Of a stretch of 6,417 bases of DNA, positions 1-6,417 are shown piece by piece. The stretch lies in the NCBI GenBank assembly GCA_030692905.1, contig JAUYBT010000120.1:1-6417 (forward strand). Reading direction: 5' to 3'. The first letter of the stretch is position 1. Every line of letters begins with the position of its first letter. The translations under genes and the position numbers were made by a program. The notes under the pieces are model-generated. The model saw nothing but the letters and a program-made list of their open reading frames with translations, was not told the origin of the DNA and searched no databases. The DNA is from Bacteroidales bacterium (GTDB lineage Bacteria > Bacteroidota > Bacteroidia > Bacteroidales > VadinHA17).

Positions 1-11
1 CTGCGTTTCAC
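1..11 (-). CDS. Possible start of the next operon gene, likely rodA (partial, off the left edge)
   Basis: On the minus strand the mrdA stop codon TAG (13-11) shares its last base with a GTG (11-9), followed by AAA CGC, giving V/M-K-R before the window ends. A start overlapping the previous stop is common for translationally coupled genes. In Bacteroidota mrdA is usually followed by rodA, the SEDS glycosyltransferase partner of PBP2, and a short Met-Lys-Arg-type start would suit it. Only three codons are visible, so the identity rests entirely on gene order. The true start could instead lie beyond the window. Confidence 0.25.
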
Positions 12-1819
12 TATTGCATGAGATTAAGGTTAAGCATGCTTTGTTCCCGATCTTTGTTGGATACTTCACCTTTAAGATATTTTTCAATCATCAGGCTGGC
101 AATCGGTGCGGCAAAAGTTGCTCCAAAACCTGCATTCTCAATAACAACTATAATTGCAATTTTAGGATCATCTTTTGGAGCAAAGGCGACAAATACAGAG
201 TGATCTTTACCATGGGGGTTTTGAGCGGTGCCGGTTTTTCCACACACGATAATATCCTTTAAAGCAGCAATTCCCGCAGTTTTTCCTGCTCCTCCGTTTA
301 CTGCGGCATCCATACCCTTTATGATTTCTTCAAAGTTTGCAGAATCAATGCTTATCAAATGTTTTGTTGTAAACCGGGTATCAATATTCCCGGCAGTTCC
401 GACTGATTTTACAATATGAGGAGTATAATAATAACCTCTGTTGGCAATGGCTGCAGTCATATTGGCCATCTGCAGAGGTGTCGTTCCAACCTCCCCCTGT
501 CCGATTGCCATTGAAATTACCGTAAGTGCTTTCCATTTGTTTTTTCCGTAGTATTTGTCGAAATAGCTTCCGGCTGGTATAAAGCCCGGAAGTTCATTAA
601 CGAAATCCGTTCCCAGTTTATTTCCAAAACCAAACTCATTAAGGTATCCCTTCCACTTTTCATAAGCTGCTGAAACAGAAGGGTATTTTGGATTTTCCAG
701 TACTTTTCTGTAAGCCTGGCAGAAATATGAATTGCAGGAGATCATTATTGCATCTTCCAGATTTAAAGGAGATCGATGTGAATGACATGCCAAAAAAAGA
801 TAACCATTATGACAACCAAAAAGTGTGGAAGGTGAAATTACCTGTTCCTGGAGTGCAATAAGCCCATTTATAGGCTTAAAAGCAGAACCTGGAGGATACG
901 ACGCCATCACCGCCCTGTTAAACAATGGCTTTAAAGTGTCAGCTGAGAGGTTTGCATAGTTATTTGATCTTATCCTTCCGACAAGCAATCCCGGATCGTA
1001 ATTTGGTGTAGAGACAAGTGTCAGAACTTCTCCGGTCTTGGGCTCAATAGCAACTATACTACCCCGTTTATTCTTCATCAGAAGTTCTCCATATTCCTGA
1101 AGATCAAGATCAATCCCGGATATGATATTTGTTCCCTGAACAGCCAGCGTGTCCTTACTTCCATCTGCATAAGAACCTTTTACGCGGTTGTAGACATCAA
1201 CAAGAAAAATTTTTACACCACGTCTGCCACGCAGTTCTTTTTCATATGCTTCTTCTATGCCGCTCTTTCCGATATAATCTCCGGGTTTATAATAGGGATC
1301 TTTCCTGGTAATACCATCATCCACCTCGCTTACGTATCCAAGAACATGTGCAGCTACAGGCTTCGAATACTTTCGCAGAGTTCTCGGCTGAACATAAAAC
1401 CCGGAGTACATAAACATCTTTTCCTGTAACCTTGCATATGTCTCATCTGAAATCTGTTTCAGAAATACTGAAGGAGCGCGCCTCGAATAGTTTATAGCGG
1501 CTTTCATTCGTTCCCTGAACAATTCACTTGTTATTCCAATGAGGTTACAAAACCCGGTTGTGTCAATTTTTGAGGCCTGAGCAGGTACAACCATCAGATC
1601 GTAAGCCGCCTGATTGAAGACTATCAATTTCCCATTCCTGTCATAAATAAGTCCGCGTGCGGGATACTGTGTAACATATCTCAGAACATTATTGTCGGCA
1701 GAGAGCCTGTATGAATCCTTTACAACCTGTATGATGAACAATCTGATTATCAAACACAAAGATGCCAGCACAATAAGTGCCATTATAACATATTTCCTGT
1801 TAATGAATGCATCTTTCAT
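11..1819 (-). CDS. mrdA: Penicillin-binding protein 2, elongasome D,D-transpeptidase
   Basis: This 602-residue class B penicillin-binding protein cross-links peptidoglycan peptides during side-wall elongation, working with RodA and MreBCD; it is a target of beta-lactams. It has a short cytoplasmic N-terminus, one membrane anchor (about 10-32) and a periplasmic pedestal/dimerisation region (about 50-225, including PARGLIYDRNG at 53-63). The transpeptidase domain runs from about 250 to 580. All three catalytic motifs are present: SAFK with nucleophile Ser312 and Lys315 in YPPGSAFK, SCN at 361-363, and KTG at 528-530 followed by TAQ. The length is close to E. coli PBP2 (633). It starts 11 bases after mreD, and no strong ribosome site is visible next to the ATG. 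A Cys/His-rich stretch at residues 336-348 lies between the first two motifs. The position after mreD and the elongation-type pedestal favour PBP2 over the divisome PBP3 (FtsI). Confidence 0.95.
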   Translation of the reverse strand: MKDAFINRKYVIMALIVLASLCLIIRLFIIQVVKDSYRLSADNNVLRYVTQYPARGLIYDRNGKLIVFNQAAYDLMVVPAQASKIDTTGFCNLIGITSELFRERMKAAINYSRRAPSVFLKQISDETYARLQEKMFMYSGFYVQPRTLRKYSKPVAAHVLGYVSEVDDGITRKDPYYKPGDYIGKSGIEEAYEKELRGRRGVKIFLVDVYNRVKGSYADGSKDTLAVQGTNIISGIDLDLQEYGELLMKNKRGSIVAIEPKTGEVLTLVSTPNYDPGLLVGRIRSNNYANLSADTLKPLFNRAVMASYPPGSAFKPINGLIALQEQVISPSTLFGCHNGYLFLACHSHRSPLNLEDAIMISCNSYFCQAYRKVLENPKYPSVSAAYEKWKGYLNEFGFGNKLGTDFVNELPGFIPAGSYFDKYYGKNKWKALTVISMAIGQGEVGTTPLQMANMTAAIANRGYYYTPHIVKSVGTAGNIDTRFTTKHLISIDSANFEEIIKGMDAAVNGGAGKTAGIAALKDIIVCGKTGTAQNPHGKDHSVFVAFAPKDDPKIAIIVVIENAGFGATFAAPIASLMIEKYLKGEVSNKDREQSMLNLNLMQ

Positions 1820-1830
1820 AATCGGTTCAA

Positions 1831-2337
1831 TTACTTTCCTCTCCTGTAATATTCAAAAAGAAGAATAAAAGTTATGGAAAACAGCGAACTTAATAAAACT
1901 CTTAACATCGTTCTGAAGAAATCTGCAAATCTGAATACCTCAAGATAAAAAAGAGCTGTATGATGAACCAGTACTATTAATAATGTATAGGTTAAGAACC
2001 ATATAAAACCATAAGTCAGCATAGATGGGTCCGATCCCGGTTCATAACCATCCCTGGGTGATATGACCCTTAAAACATATGGGCGAACGAATCCTGCAAG
2101 CACAGTAGCAGAAGAATGCATTCCGGGAGAACCCGAGAAGAAATCCATAATCAGGCCTGTAGTGAATGATAACAGAAGTAATAACCATGATGGTATTTCA
2201 ACAGGCAAAAGAAGAATAAACATTACATAGACATACGGATTAACATATCCGCTGAACTGGATATTGTTAAATAACAGAATCTGAAGCAGGATCAGCAGAA
2301 TAAAAATCAGACCAAACCTTAAAATTGAGTTGATCAT
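1831..2337 (-). CDS. mreD: Rod shape-determining membrane protein MreD
   Basis: This is a 168-residue, very hydrophobic inner-membrane protein with about five to six predicted membrane segments (roughly 5-24, 32-47, 50-66, 75-92, 107-132 and 142-163). It ends in a short basic tail, YYRRGK. MreD binds MreC and helps the elongasome assemble and activate PBP2-RodA; no enzymatic activity is known. The stretch NPYVYVMFILLLP (33-45) and the motif GLIMDFFSGSPGMH (61-74) followed by a VRPYVL segment (84-89) look like the MreD signature in Bacteroidota. Length is normal for the family. Its ATG overlaps the mreC stop codon (ATGA, 2337-2334), so translation is probably coupled. Sequence conservation in MreD is low in general, so the call rests on hydropathy, the GMH motif and position between mreC and mrdA. 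Confidence 0.93.
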   Translation of the reverse strand: MINSILRFGLIFILLILLQILLFNNIQFSGYVNPYVYVMFILLLPVEIPSWLLLLLSFTTGLIMDFFSGSPGMHSSATVLAGFVRPYVLRVISPRDGYEPGSDPSMLTYGFIWFLTYTLLIVLVHHTALFYLEVFRFADFFRTMLRVLLSSLFSITFILLFEYYRRGK

Positions 2338-3155
2338 TGAAATAATTTTTCAAGTTCAAGTTGTTCAGTTTTCTTCATATTACCGATAATATCCACAAAG
2401 TGTAATTTTTTAAAATCGGTTATCAATGAAATAGTGATTTTATAAAAATCACTACCAATTTTCTCAAAATCGCTCACAGTGCCAACCATTACCCCTTCGG
2501 GGAAAATTGCAGAATAGCCGGTAGTCTCAATTGTATCACCCATATTTACAGAAACATGCTGAGGTATTTCACTTAAAATAGCATGACTGTAATCCCTGCC
2601 GTCCCAGCTTAGAGATCCGAAATAACCGTTTGATTTTATCCTTGCGCTTAATTTGAAATCAAGGTTAAGAAACGACATGGCAACAGAATAGTTTGCAAAA
2701 CAACCAATAATCACTCCTGCAACACTATTTTCTGAAGTAACGGCCATATCGACTTTAATACCATGTAACTCTCCCTTATTGATAGTGAAAAAATTTTTCT
2801 GCCGGTTTATTGAATTATTAATGACTTCGGCAGATGTATGAAGGTATTGTTGCCGGTAAATGGAGTCGGAAACAGAAAAAAAAAGCGAATTCTCCCTTTT
2901 AACCAAACGCCCGATACTGTTCCTAAGAGCGACGTTTTCCGCTGCAAGATTCTCATTGATCTCACGAAGATTCAGATATGTCCGGGTATTATTAATTTTC
3001 TCCTCAATTCCGTTTATCAGGCCTCTGATGCCATTCACAACACGGGTGTTATGATAATTATTCCCTGTTGCCAGTAAATAAACAGCTATTCCTTCGAGAA
3101 TAAGAAAGATGATCAGGTTATTGTATCTCGCCAGAAAATTCAGCAGATTCTTCAT
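2334..3155 (-). CDS. mreC: Rod shape-determining protein MreC
   Basis: This 273-residue bitopic protein links cytoplasmic MreB filaments to the periplasmic wall machinery and activates PBP2. Visible parts are a short cytoplasmic N-terminus, one membrane helix (about 12-30), and a probable coiled coil rich in Glu, Asn and Leu (about 43-90, including REINENLAAENVALRN at 64-79). The paired beta-barrel domains follow (about 105-258). Family motifs are NFFTINKGELHGI (121-133), VAGVIIG (145-151) and GDTIETTGYSAIFPEGVMVG (206-225). The length is usual. The gene begins 13 bases after mreB and overlaps mreD by four bases. Codons 91-94 contain an uninterrupted run of nine T on the coding strand (2884-2876), just after the coiled coil; the reading frame is intact here. 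Confidence 0.95.
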   Translation of the reverse strand: MKNLLNFLARYNNLIIFLILEGIAVYLLATGNNYHNTRVVNGIRGLINGIEEKINNTRTYLNLREINENLAAENVALRNSIGRLVKRENSLFFSVSDSIYRQQYLHTSAEVINNSINRQKNFFTINKGELHGIKVDMAVTSENSVAGVIIGCFANYSVAMSFLNLDFKLSARIKSNGYFGSLSWDGRDYSHAILSEIPQHVSVNMGDTIETTGYSAIFPEGVMVGTVSDFEKIGSDFYKITISLITDFKKLHFVDIIGNMKKTEQLELEKLFQ

Positions 3156-3168
3156 TCATTCCGTTGAA

Positions 3169-4191
3169 TTATCTTATTAGGAATTGAAACTTATCGACAT
3201 TTTTCAGGGCAACCCCGGTACCAAGTGCAACGGCATGCAAAGGATCTTCAACAACATTGAATTTTATATTGATCTTATCGGTAAGTCTTTTGTCCAAACC
3301 TCTAAGTAAAGATCCTCCACCGGCCATATAGATTCCTTTGTTAACAATATCAGCATATAGTTCCGGTGGTGTTTGCTCGAGTACACTTAATAGTGCTGCT
3401 TCTATTTTGGATAATGATTTATCGAGACAGTAAGCTATTTCCTGATAAGAAATTGGTATTTCGATCGGGAGGGCTGTCATAATATTTGGTCCTCTTACAA
3501 TAAAATCGGCAGGAGGATTTTCTATATCAGGAAGAGCAGCGCCTACCATGATCTTAATGTCTTCTGCTGTCCGTTCACCAATTTTTATATTATGCTGATG
3601 ATGCATATATGCCTGAATCTCAGTTGTAAATCCATCTCCGGCAATTCTGATTGATTTGTTACAAACGATACCTCCGAGAGCAATCACTGCTATTTCGGAA
3701 GTGCCTCCTCCGATATCAACCACCATGCAACCTTCGGGAGCTTCAACATCGAGGCCAATCCCTATTGCAGCGGCCATAGGTTCATAAATCATATATACAT
3801 CCCGTCCACCAGCATGTTCCGATGAATCGCGTACTGCACGTATTTCCACCTCGGTACTACCCGAAGGTATGCAAACAACCATCTTCAGAGATGGGGAGAA
3901 GAATCGCGGGCTCTTGTTAATCATCTTGATCATTCCCCTTATCATAAGTTCGGCAGCATTGAAATCGGCAATTACTCCATCGCGTAAAGGCTTTATTGTC
4001 TTAATGTTTTCATGTGTTTTGCCATGCATCTGCCTTGCCTTTTCACCTATTGCTATCAGCTTCCCTGTATTTTTATCAATTGCCACTATCGATGGTTCAT
4101 CAACAACAATTTTATCATTATGAATTATGATGGTGTTTGCTGTTCCCAGATCCATTGCAATCTCCTGTGTTAAAAATGAAAATAGTCCCAT
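3169..4191 (-). CDS. mreB: Rod shape-determining protein MreB (bacterial actin homologue)
   Basis: This 340-residue actin-fold ATPase polymerises into membrane-bound antiparallel filaments that orient the elongasome. The nucleotide-binding motifs are complete: phosphate 1 DLGTANT (14-20), phosphate 2 DIGGGTSE (159-166) and adenosine motif AGGGSLLRG (290-298). The catalytic-type Glu is in EPMAAAIG (Glu137). Other conserved blocks are PLRDGVIADF (68-77) and EHAGGRDVYMIYEP (125-138). The N-terminus, MGLFSFLTQ, is short and hydrophobic and could serve as the membrane-binding element before the fold begins. The ATG at 4191 is the natural start because the first beta strand (IAMDLG) follows at once. 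It lies 27 bases after purH with no promoter-like boxes or terminator visible between them, and 13 bases before mreC. The match to Bacteroidota MreB (for example HHQHNIKIGERTAE) is strong. Confidence 0.98.
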   Translation of the reverse strand: MGLFSFLTQEIAMDLGTANTIIIHNDKIVVDEPSIVAIDKNTGKLIAIGEKARQMHGKTHENIKTIKPLRDGVIADFNAAELMIRGMIKMINKSPRFFSPSLKMVVCIPSGSTEVEIRAVRDSSEHAGGRDVYMIYEPMAAAIGIGLDVEAPEGCMVVDIGGGTSEIAVIALGGIVCNKSIRIAGDGFTTEIQAYMHHQHNIKIGERTAEDIKIMVGAALPDIENPPADFIVRGPNIMTALPIEIPISYQEIAYCLDKSLSKIEAALLSVLEQTPPELYADIVNKGIYMAGGGSLLRGLDKRLTDKINIKFNVVEDPLHAVALGTGVALKNVDKFQFLIR

Positions 4192-4218
4192 TAATGAGAT
4201 GATTAATTTGTTAATATT

Positions 4219-5742
4219 TTAATGTTTAAAATGTCTGATTCCTGTAAATACCATTGCCATCCCATTTGAAGAACAGTAGTCGATCGAATCCTGATCTCTG
4301 ACTGACCCTCCCGGCTGTACTATCGCAGTAATACCGGCTTTATGAGCTATCTCAACACTGTCGGCAAACGGGAAAAAAGCATCGGATGCAAGAACTGACC
4401 CTTTCAGATCGAACCCAGATAAGCGTGCTTTTTCAATAGCCTGTTTCAATGCATAAACCCTCGATGTCTGGCCAATACCGCTGGCATATAACTGACTGTT
4501 TTTAGCTATCACAATTGCGTTTGATTTGCTGTGCTTTACTATAATATTGGCAAATATGAGATCCTCAATTTCTGCAGGCTTGGGTGCTCTTTTCGTGACC
4601 GGTTTCATCTCCTGTGCTGATTCAGTGCTGTTATCCCTCTGCTGCCAGAGTACCCCGTTAAGCAACGATCTGAATCCATAATCGCTCTTGCCTGATTCTT
4701 TTCTGAGAAGTATTATCCTGTTCTTTTTTTGCTTCAGTATCTCCTGGGCAGATGGTGTAAAACCCGGAGCAATAATAATTTCAAAAAATATCTTATCGAT
4801 CTCTGCAGCTGTCACATCATCCACAGGAGCATTAGTAACGATAACACCTCCGAAAGCAGATACGGGATCGCACGCCAGAGCATCCTTCCATGCATCTGAA
4901 GGATTTTTCCGTGAAGCTACACCGCATGCATTGTTATGTTTAATGATTACATATGTAGTTGCAGTAAACTCATCAATAAGGTTCAGAGCTGCATCAAGGT
5001 CGAGAAGGTTATTATATGATATCTCTTTCCCGTGAAGTTTCTCGAAAATCTGGCCGGGGTCACCGTAAAATATCCCCTTCTGATGCGGATTTTCTCCATA
5101 CCGCAGGTGATAAGAAGAATTAATGCTTTCTCTGAAAGCCGGAATACCTGATTGCCTGTTAAAATATTTGAAGATGGCAGTATCGTAATGTGAAGATGTC
5201 TGAAATGCTTTTGCAGCATAATGCCGTCTTTCAGCAACAGATGTAAATCCCTTTTTTTCATTTAACAGTGCAAGAACATCGGGATACTGATCTCTTCCTG
5301 AAACAATAAGAACATCATTATAGTTTTTAGCAGCTGCCCGGATAAGAGAAATACCTCCAATATCTATCTTTTCAATTATCTCTTCCTCATCATCAACCAA
5401 TTTTACAGTTTCCTCAAAAGGGTAGAGGTCAACAATAACAAGATCAATTTCAGGAATCTTATATTTAATAAGCTGCTCAAGGTCCTCCCTGTTTTCCCGT
5501 CTGGCCAGTATCCCGCCAAAAACGGATGGATGAAGTGTTTTAACCCTGCCGCCAAGGATTGATGGATAAGTTGTAAGATCTTCAACTTTTTCTGCTTTTA
5601 TACCAAGATCATTTATAAAACTGAAAGTACCTCCTGTAGAATACATCTTCACATCCAGTTCATGAAGCATTTTGACAATATCTGCTAATCCCTCCTTGGA
5701 AAAAACTGAAATCAGAGCACTGTGTATTCTCTTGTCACTCAT
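4219..5742 (-). CDS. purH: Bifunctional AICAR formyltransferase / IMP cyclohydrolase
   Basis: PurH catalyses the last two steps of de novo purine synthesis in the cytoplasm: AICAR plus 10-formyltetrahydrofolate gives FAICAR, which is cyclised to IMP. The N-terminal MGS-like IMP cyclohydrolase domain (about 1-145) shows STGGTF (35-40), GGRVKTLHP (64-72), FGGILARR (75-82) and IDIGGISLIRAAAKN (126-140). The AICAR formyltransferase domain (about 195-507) shows LRYGENPHQ (213-221), the Lys-His pair of IKHNNACG (Lys268, His269), DPVSAFGG (292-299), KSNAIVIAKN (406-415), SDAFFPFADS (453-462), VQPGGSVRDQ (475-484) and the C-terminal MVFTGIRHFKH. At 507 residues it is somewhat shorter than E. coli PurH (529), which seems normal for Bacteroidota. 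The KHNNACG block has Ala where many bacteria have Pro (KHANPCG); the catalytic Lys and His remain. It is the first gene of the minus-strand cluster, with a candidate promoter about 45-75 bases upstream. Confidence 0.97.
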   Translation of the reverse strand: MSDKRIHSALISVFSKEGLADIVKMLHELDVKMYSTGGTFSFINDLGIKAEKVEDLTTYPSILGGRVKTLHPSVFGGILARRENREDLEQLIKYKIPEIDLVIVDLYPFEETVKLVDDEEEIIEKIDIGGISLIRAAAKNYNDVLIVSGRDQYPDVLALLNEKKGFTSVAERRHYAAKAFQTSSHYDTAIFKYFNRQSGIPAFRESINSSYHLRYGENPHQKGIFYGDPGQIFEKLHGKEISYNNLLDLDAALNLIDEFTATTYVIIKHNNACGVASRKNPSDAWKDALACDPVSAFGGVIVTNAPVDDVTAAEIDKIFFEIIIAPGFTPSAQEILKQKKNRIILLRKESGKSDYGFRSLLNGVLWQQRDNSTESAQEMKPVTKRAPKPAEIEDLIFANIIVKHSKSNAIVIAKNSQLYASGIGQTSRVYALKQAIEKARLSGFDLKGSVLASDAFFPFADSVEIAHKAGITAIVQPGGSVRDQDSIDYCSSNGMAMVFTGIRHFKH

Positions 5743-5786
5743 TATATGATTATTACGATCGTCTTTGGATATCCTTTTAAGGCGTT

Positions 5787-5816
5787 TAAAAATAGATATT
5801 TTTTTATTAACCTCAA
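5787..5816 (-). promoter_or_regulatory. Candidate Bacteroidota-type promoter for purH-mre operon
   Basis: Read on the minus strand, TTG (5816-5814) is followed by exactly 19 bases and then TATTTTTA (5794-5787). This matches seven of eight positions of the TAnnTTTG -7 box, with a -33 TTG at about the expected distance. Transcription would begin near 5780 and leave a 5' leader of about 40 bases before the purH ATG. The region is AT-rich, so a chance match is possible. No riboswitch-like structure is evident in such a short leader. Confidence 0.5.
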
Positions 5817-5856
5817 TACATTATAATATATGATTATCAGCATTCAATGATTTTCG

Positions 5857-5864
5857 TATATTTG
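5857..5864 (+). promoter_or_regulatory. Candidate -7 box for the divergent permease gene
   Basis: TATATTTG is a perfect match to the Bacteroidota -7 consensus TAnnTTTG and lies 31 bases before the permease ATG, implying a leader of roughly 25 bases. No good TTG/TTTG -33 element is found at the usual 19-20 base distance (the sequence there is TTAT), so the promoter may be weak or need an activator, or the match may be chance. Confidence 0.45.
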
Positions 5865-5895
5865 ACCCTAAATAATAATATTTCACGATAATAAA

Positions 5896-6417
5896 ATGTT
5901 TTTCAGGCTTCTTAAAGAGGGTTTTATATTCGCTTTTAACTCTATTATTGTTAATAAGTTAAGAACTTTCCTCTCTCTTTTCGGAATTACTATTGGCATT
6001 TTTTCAATTATATCGGTATTCACAGTGCTTGACTGGTTGGAAAAGTCAATCCATGACTCCATTTCATCTCTGGGAGAGAATGTGATTTATGTTCATAAAA
6101 TACCCTGGGCTCTCAACATGGATCTACCGTGGTATAATATCGTCAAAAGACCGGTAGTTTCGAAAGATGATTACACCGCTCTTCTGAACAGGTCAACAAA
6201 AACTGCATCAGCATGCTTTTCGGTTGCGCAGACAGAACAGATAAAATTCAGGAAGAATCTCGCTCAAGATTCGTATGTTTCAGCAGTTACTCACGAATTT
6301 GAAAATATCAGATCATTTGAACTCGAAAATGGACGGTACTTTACTCCGGAAGAATCGGCTTCCGGGAAGAATGTCGCAATTGTGGGGGCTGTGTTAGCTG
6401 AAAGATTATTTGAGAAG
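5896..6417 (+). CDS. ABC transporter permease, MacB/FtsX type (N-terminal part, truncated by window end)
   Basis: The 174 visible residues begin with a short amphipathic leader and then NKLRTFLSLFGITIGI (20-35), the typical entry into the first membrane helix (about 24-46) of MacB-like permeases. The helix is followed by SIHDSISSLGENVIYVHK (51-68), matching the SI...SLG.N.(I/L)YV start of the periplasmic core domain. Later GRYFTPEE (146-153) and NVAIVGAVLAERLFEK (159-174) also fit that domain. Such permeases have four membrane helices with a large extracytoplasmic domain after the first, and act with a separate or fused ATPase in export or mechanotransmission across the envelope. No ATPase domain precedes the membrane part, so this is a stand-alone permease. 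The start is supported by an in-frame TAA at 5869-5871 with no other ATG between. Substrate is unknown; the remaining domain and three helices should lie to the right. Confidence 0.88.
   Translation, partial: MFFRLLKEGFIFAFNSIIVNKLRTFLSLFGITIGIFSIISVFTVLDWLEKSIHDSISSLGENVIYVHKIPWALNMDLPWYNIVKRPVVSKDDYTALLNRSTKTASACFSVAQTEQIKFRKNLAQDSYVSAVTHEFENIRSFELENGRYFTPEESASGKNVAIVGAVLAERLFEK

Noticed and set aside
14..419. Overlapping short plus-strand frames opposite the 3' end of mrdA
   Set aside because: They are mirror frames of the PBP2 transpeptidase domain, including the KTG region. Several overlap each other, as expected of shadows.
302..927. PBP2 with Ala in SAFK instead of the commoner Thr (STFK/STVK)
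   Set aside because: The second position of SxxK is variable in the family, and the nucleophile, Lys, SxN and KTG are all present, so there is no reason to suspect an inactive enzyme.
2838..3077. Plus-strand frames (79 and 64 codons) opposite mreC
   Set aside because: Both sit opposite the intact MreC membrane helix and coiled coil, and look like shadows.
3869..4123. 84-codon plus-strand frame opposite mreB
   Set aside because: The hydrophobic translation is a by-product of the antisense of conserved MreB codons; no independent support.
4907..4942. KHNNACG in PurH instead of KHANPCG as a possible loss of formyltransferase activity
   Set aside because: The catalytic Lys-His pair is kept and all other AICAR formyltransferase blocks are intact; the Pro-to-Ala change appears to be a lineage feature.
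4688..5035. 115-codon open frame on the plus strand, antisense to purH
   Set aside because: It lies wholly within well-conserved purH codons. The translation has no recognisable domain, and nothing suggests a promoter or ribosome site. It is a shadow frame.
4983..5261. 92-codon open frame on the minus strand in another frame of purH
   Set aside because: It overlaps the conserved AICAR formyltransferase coding frame, which explains the sequence; the protein resembles nothing known to me.
5823..5837. ATAAT-5-ATTAT inverted repeat in the intergenic region as a terminator
   Set aside because: The stem is only five A/T pairs with no following T-run, and it lies between divergent genes where no terminator is needed.

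Overview
The window looks like chromosomal DNA from a member of the Bacteroidota, probably Bacteroidales or a near relative. Four things point there: the purH-mreB-mreC-mreD-mrdA gene order, a 507-residue PurH of the type I associate with this phylum, the absence of clear Shine-Dalgarno sequences before most starts, and promoter-like boxes that fit the TTG / TAnnTTTG pattern of Bacteroidota sigma-ABfr rather than the sigma-70 pattern. The species cannot be named from the sequence alone.

Layout: positions 5742 down to 11 hold five tightly packed genes on the minus strand. In transcription order these are purH (last two steps of IMP synthesis), mreB (actin-like filament), mreC (periplasmic scaffold), mreD (membrane partner) and mrdA/PBP2 (elongation transpeptidase). 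Gaps are 27, 13, -4 (ATGA overlap) and 11 bases, with no terminator-like hairpin between them, so they very probably form one operon. A GTG overlapping the mrdA stop codon may start the next gene, most likely rodA, which runs off the left edge. Positions 5743-5895 form a 153-base AT-rich divergent intergenic region with a candidate promoter for each side. From 5896 to the right edge, on the plus strand, lies the N-terminal part of a MacB/FtsX-type ABC transporter permease, cut off by the window end.

How they work together: MreB, MreC, MreD and PBP2 (with RodA) make up the elongasome, which inserts peptidoglycan along the side wall and sets rod shape. purH is metabolically unrelated but leads the transcription unit, so IMP synthesis and wall elongation are probably co-transcribed. 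The divergent permease is not obviously linked in function.

Overall this is a core housekeeping region with intact genes. I found no mobile element, CRISPR array, RNA gene or convincing new system. The findings listed are modest: a nine-T tract in mreC, a Cys/His cluster in PBP2, the purH-mre linkage, the divergent promoter region and a short direct repeat.
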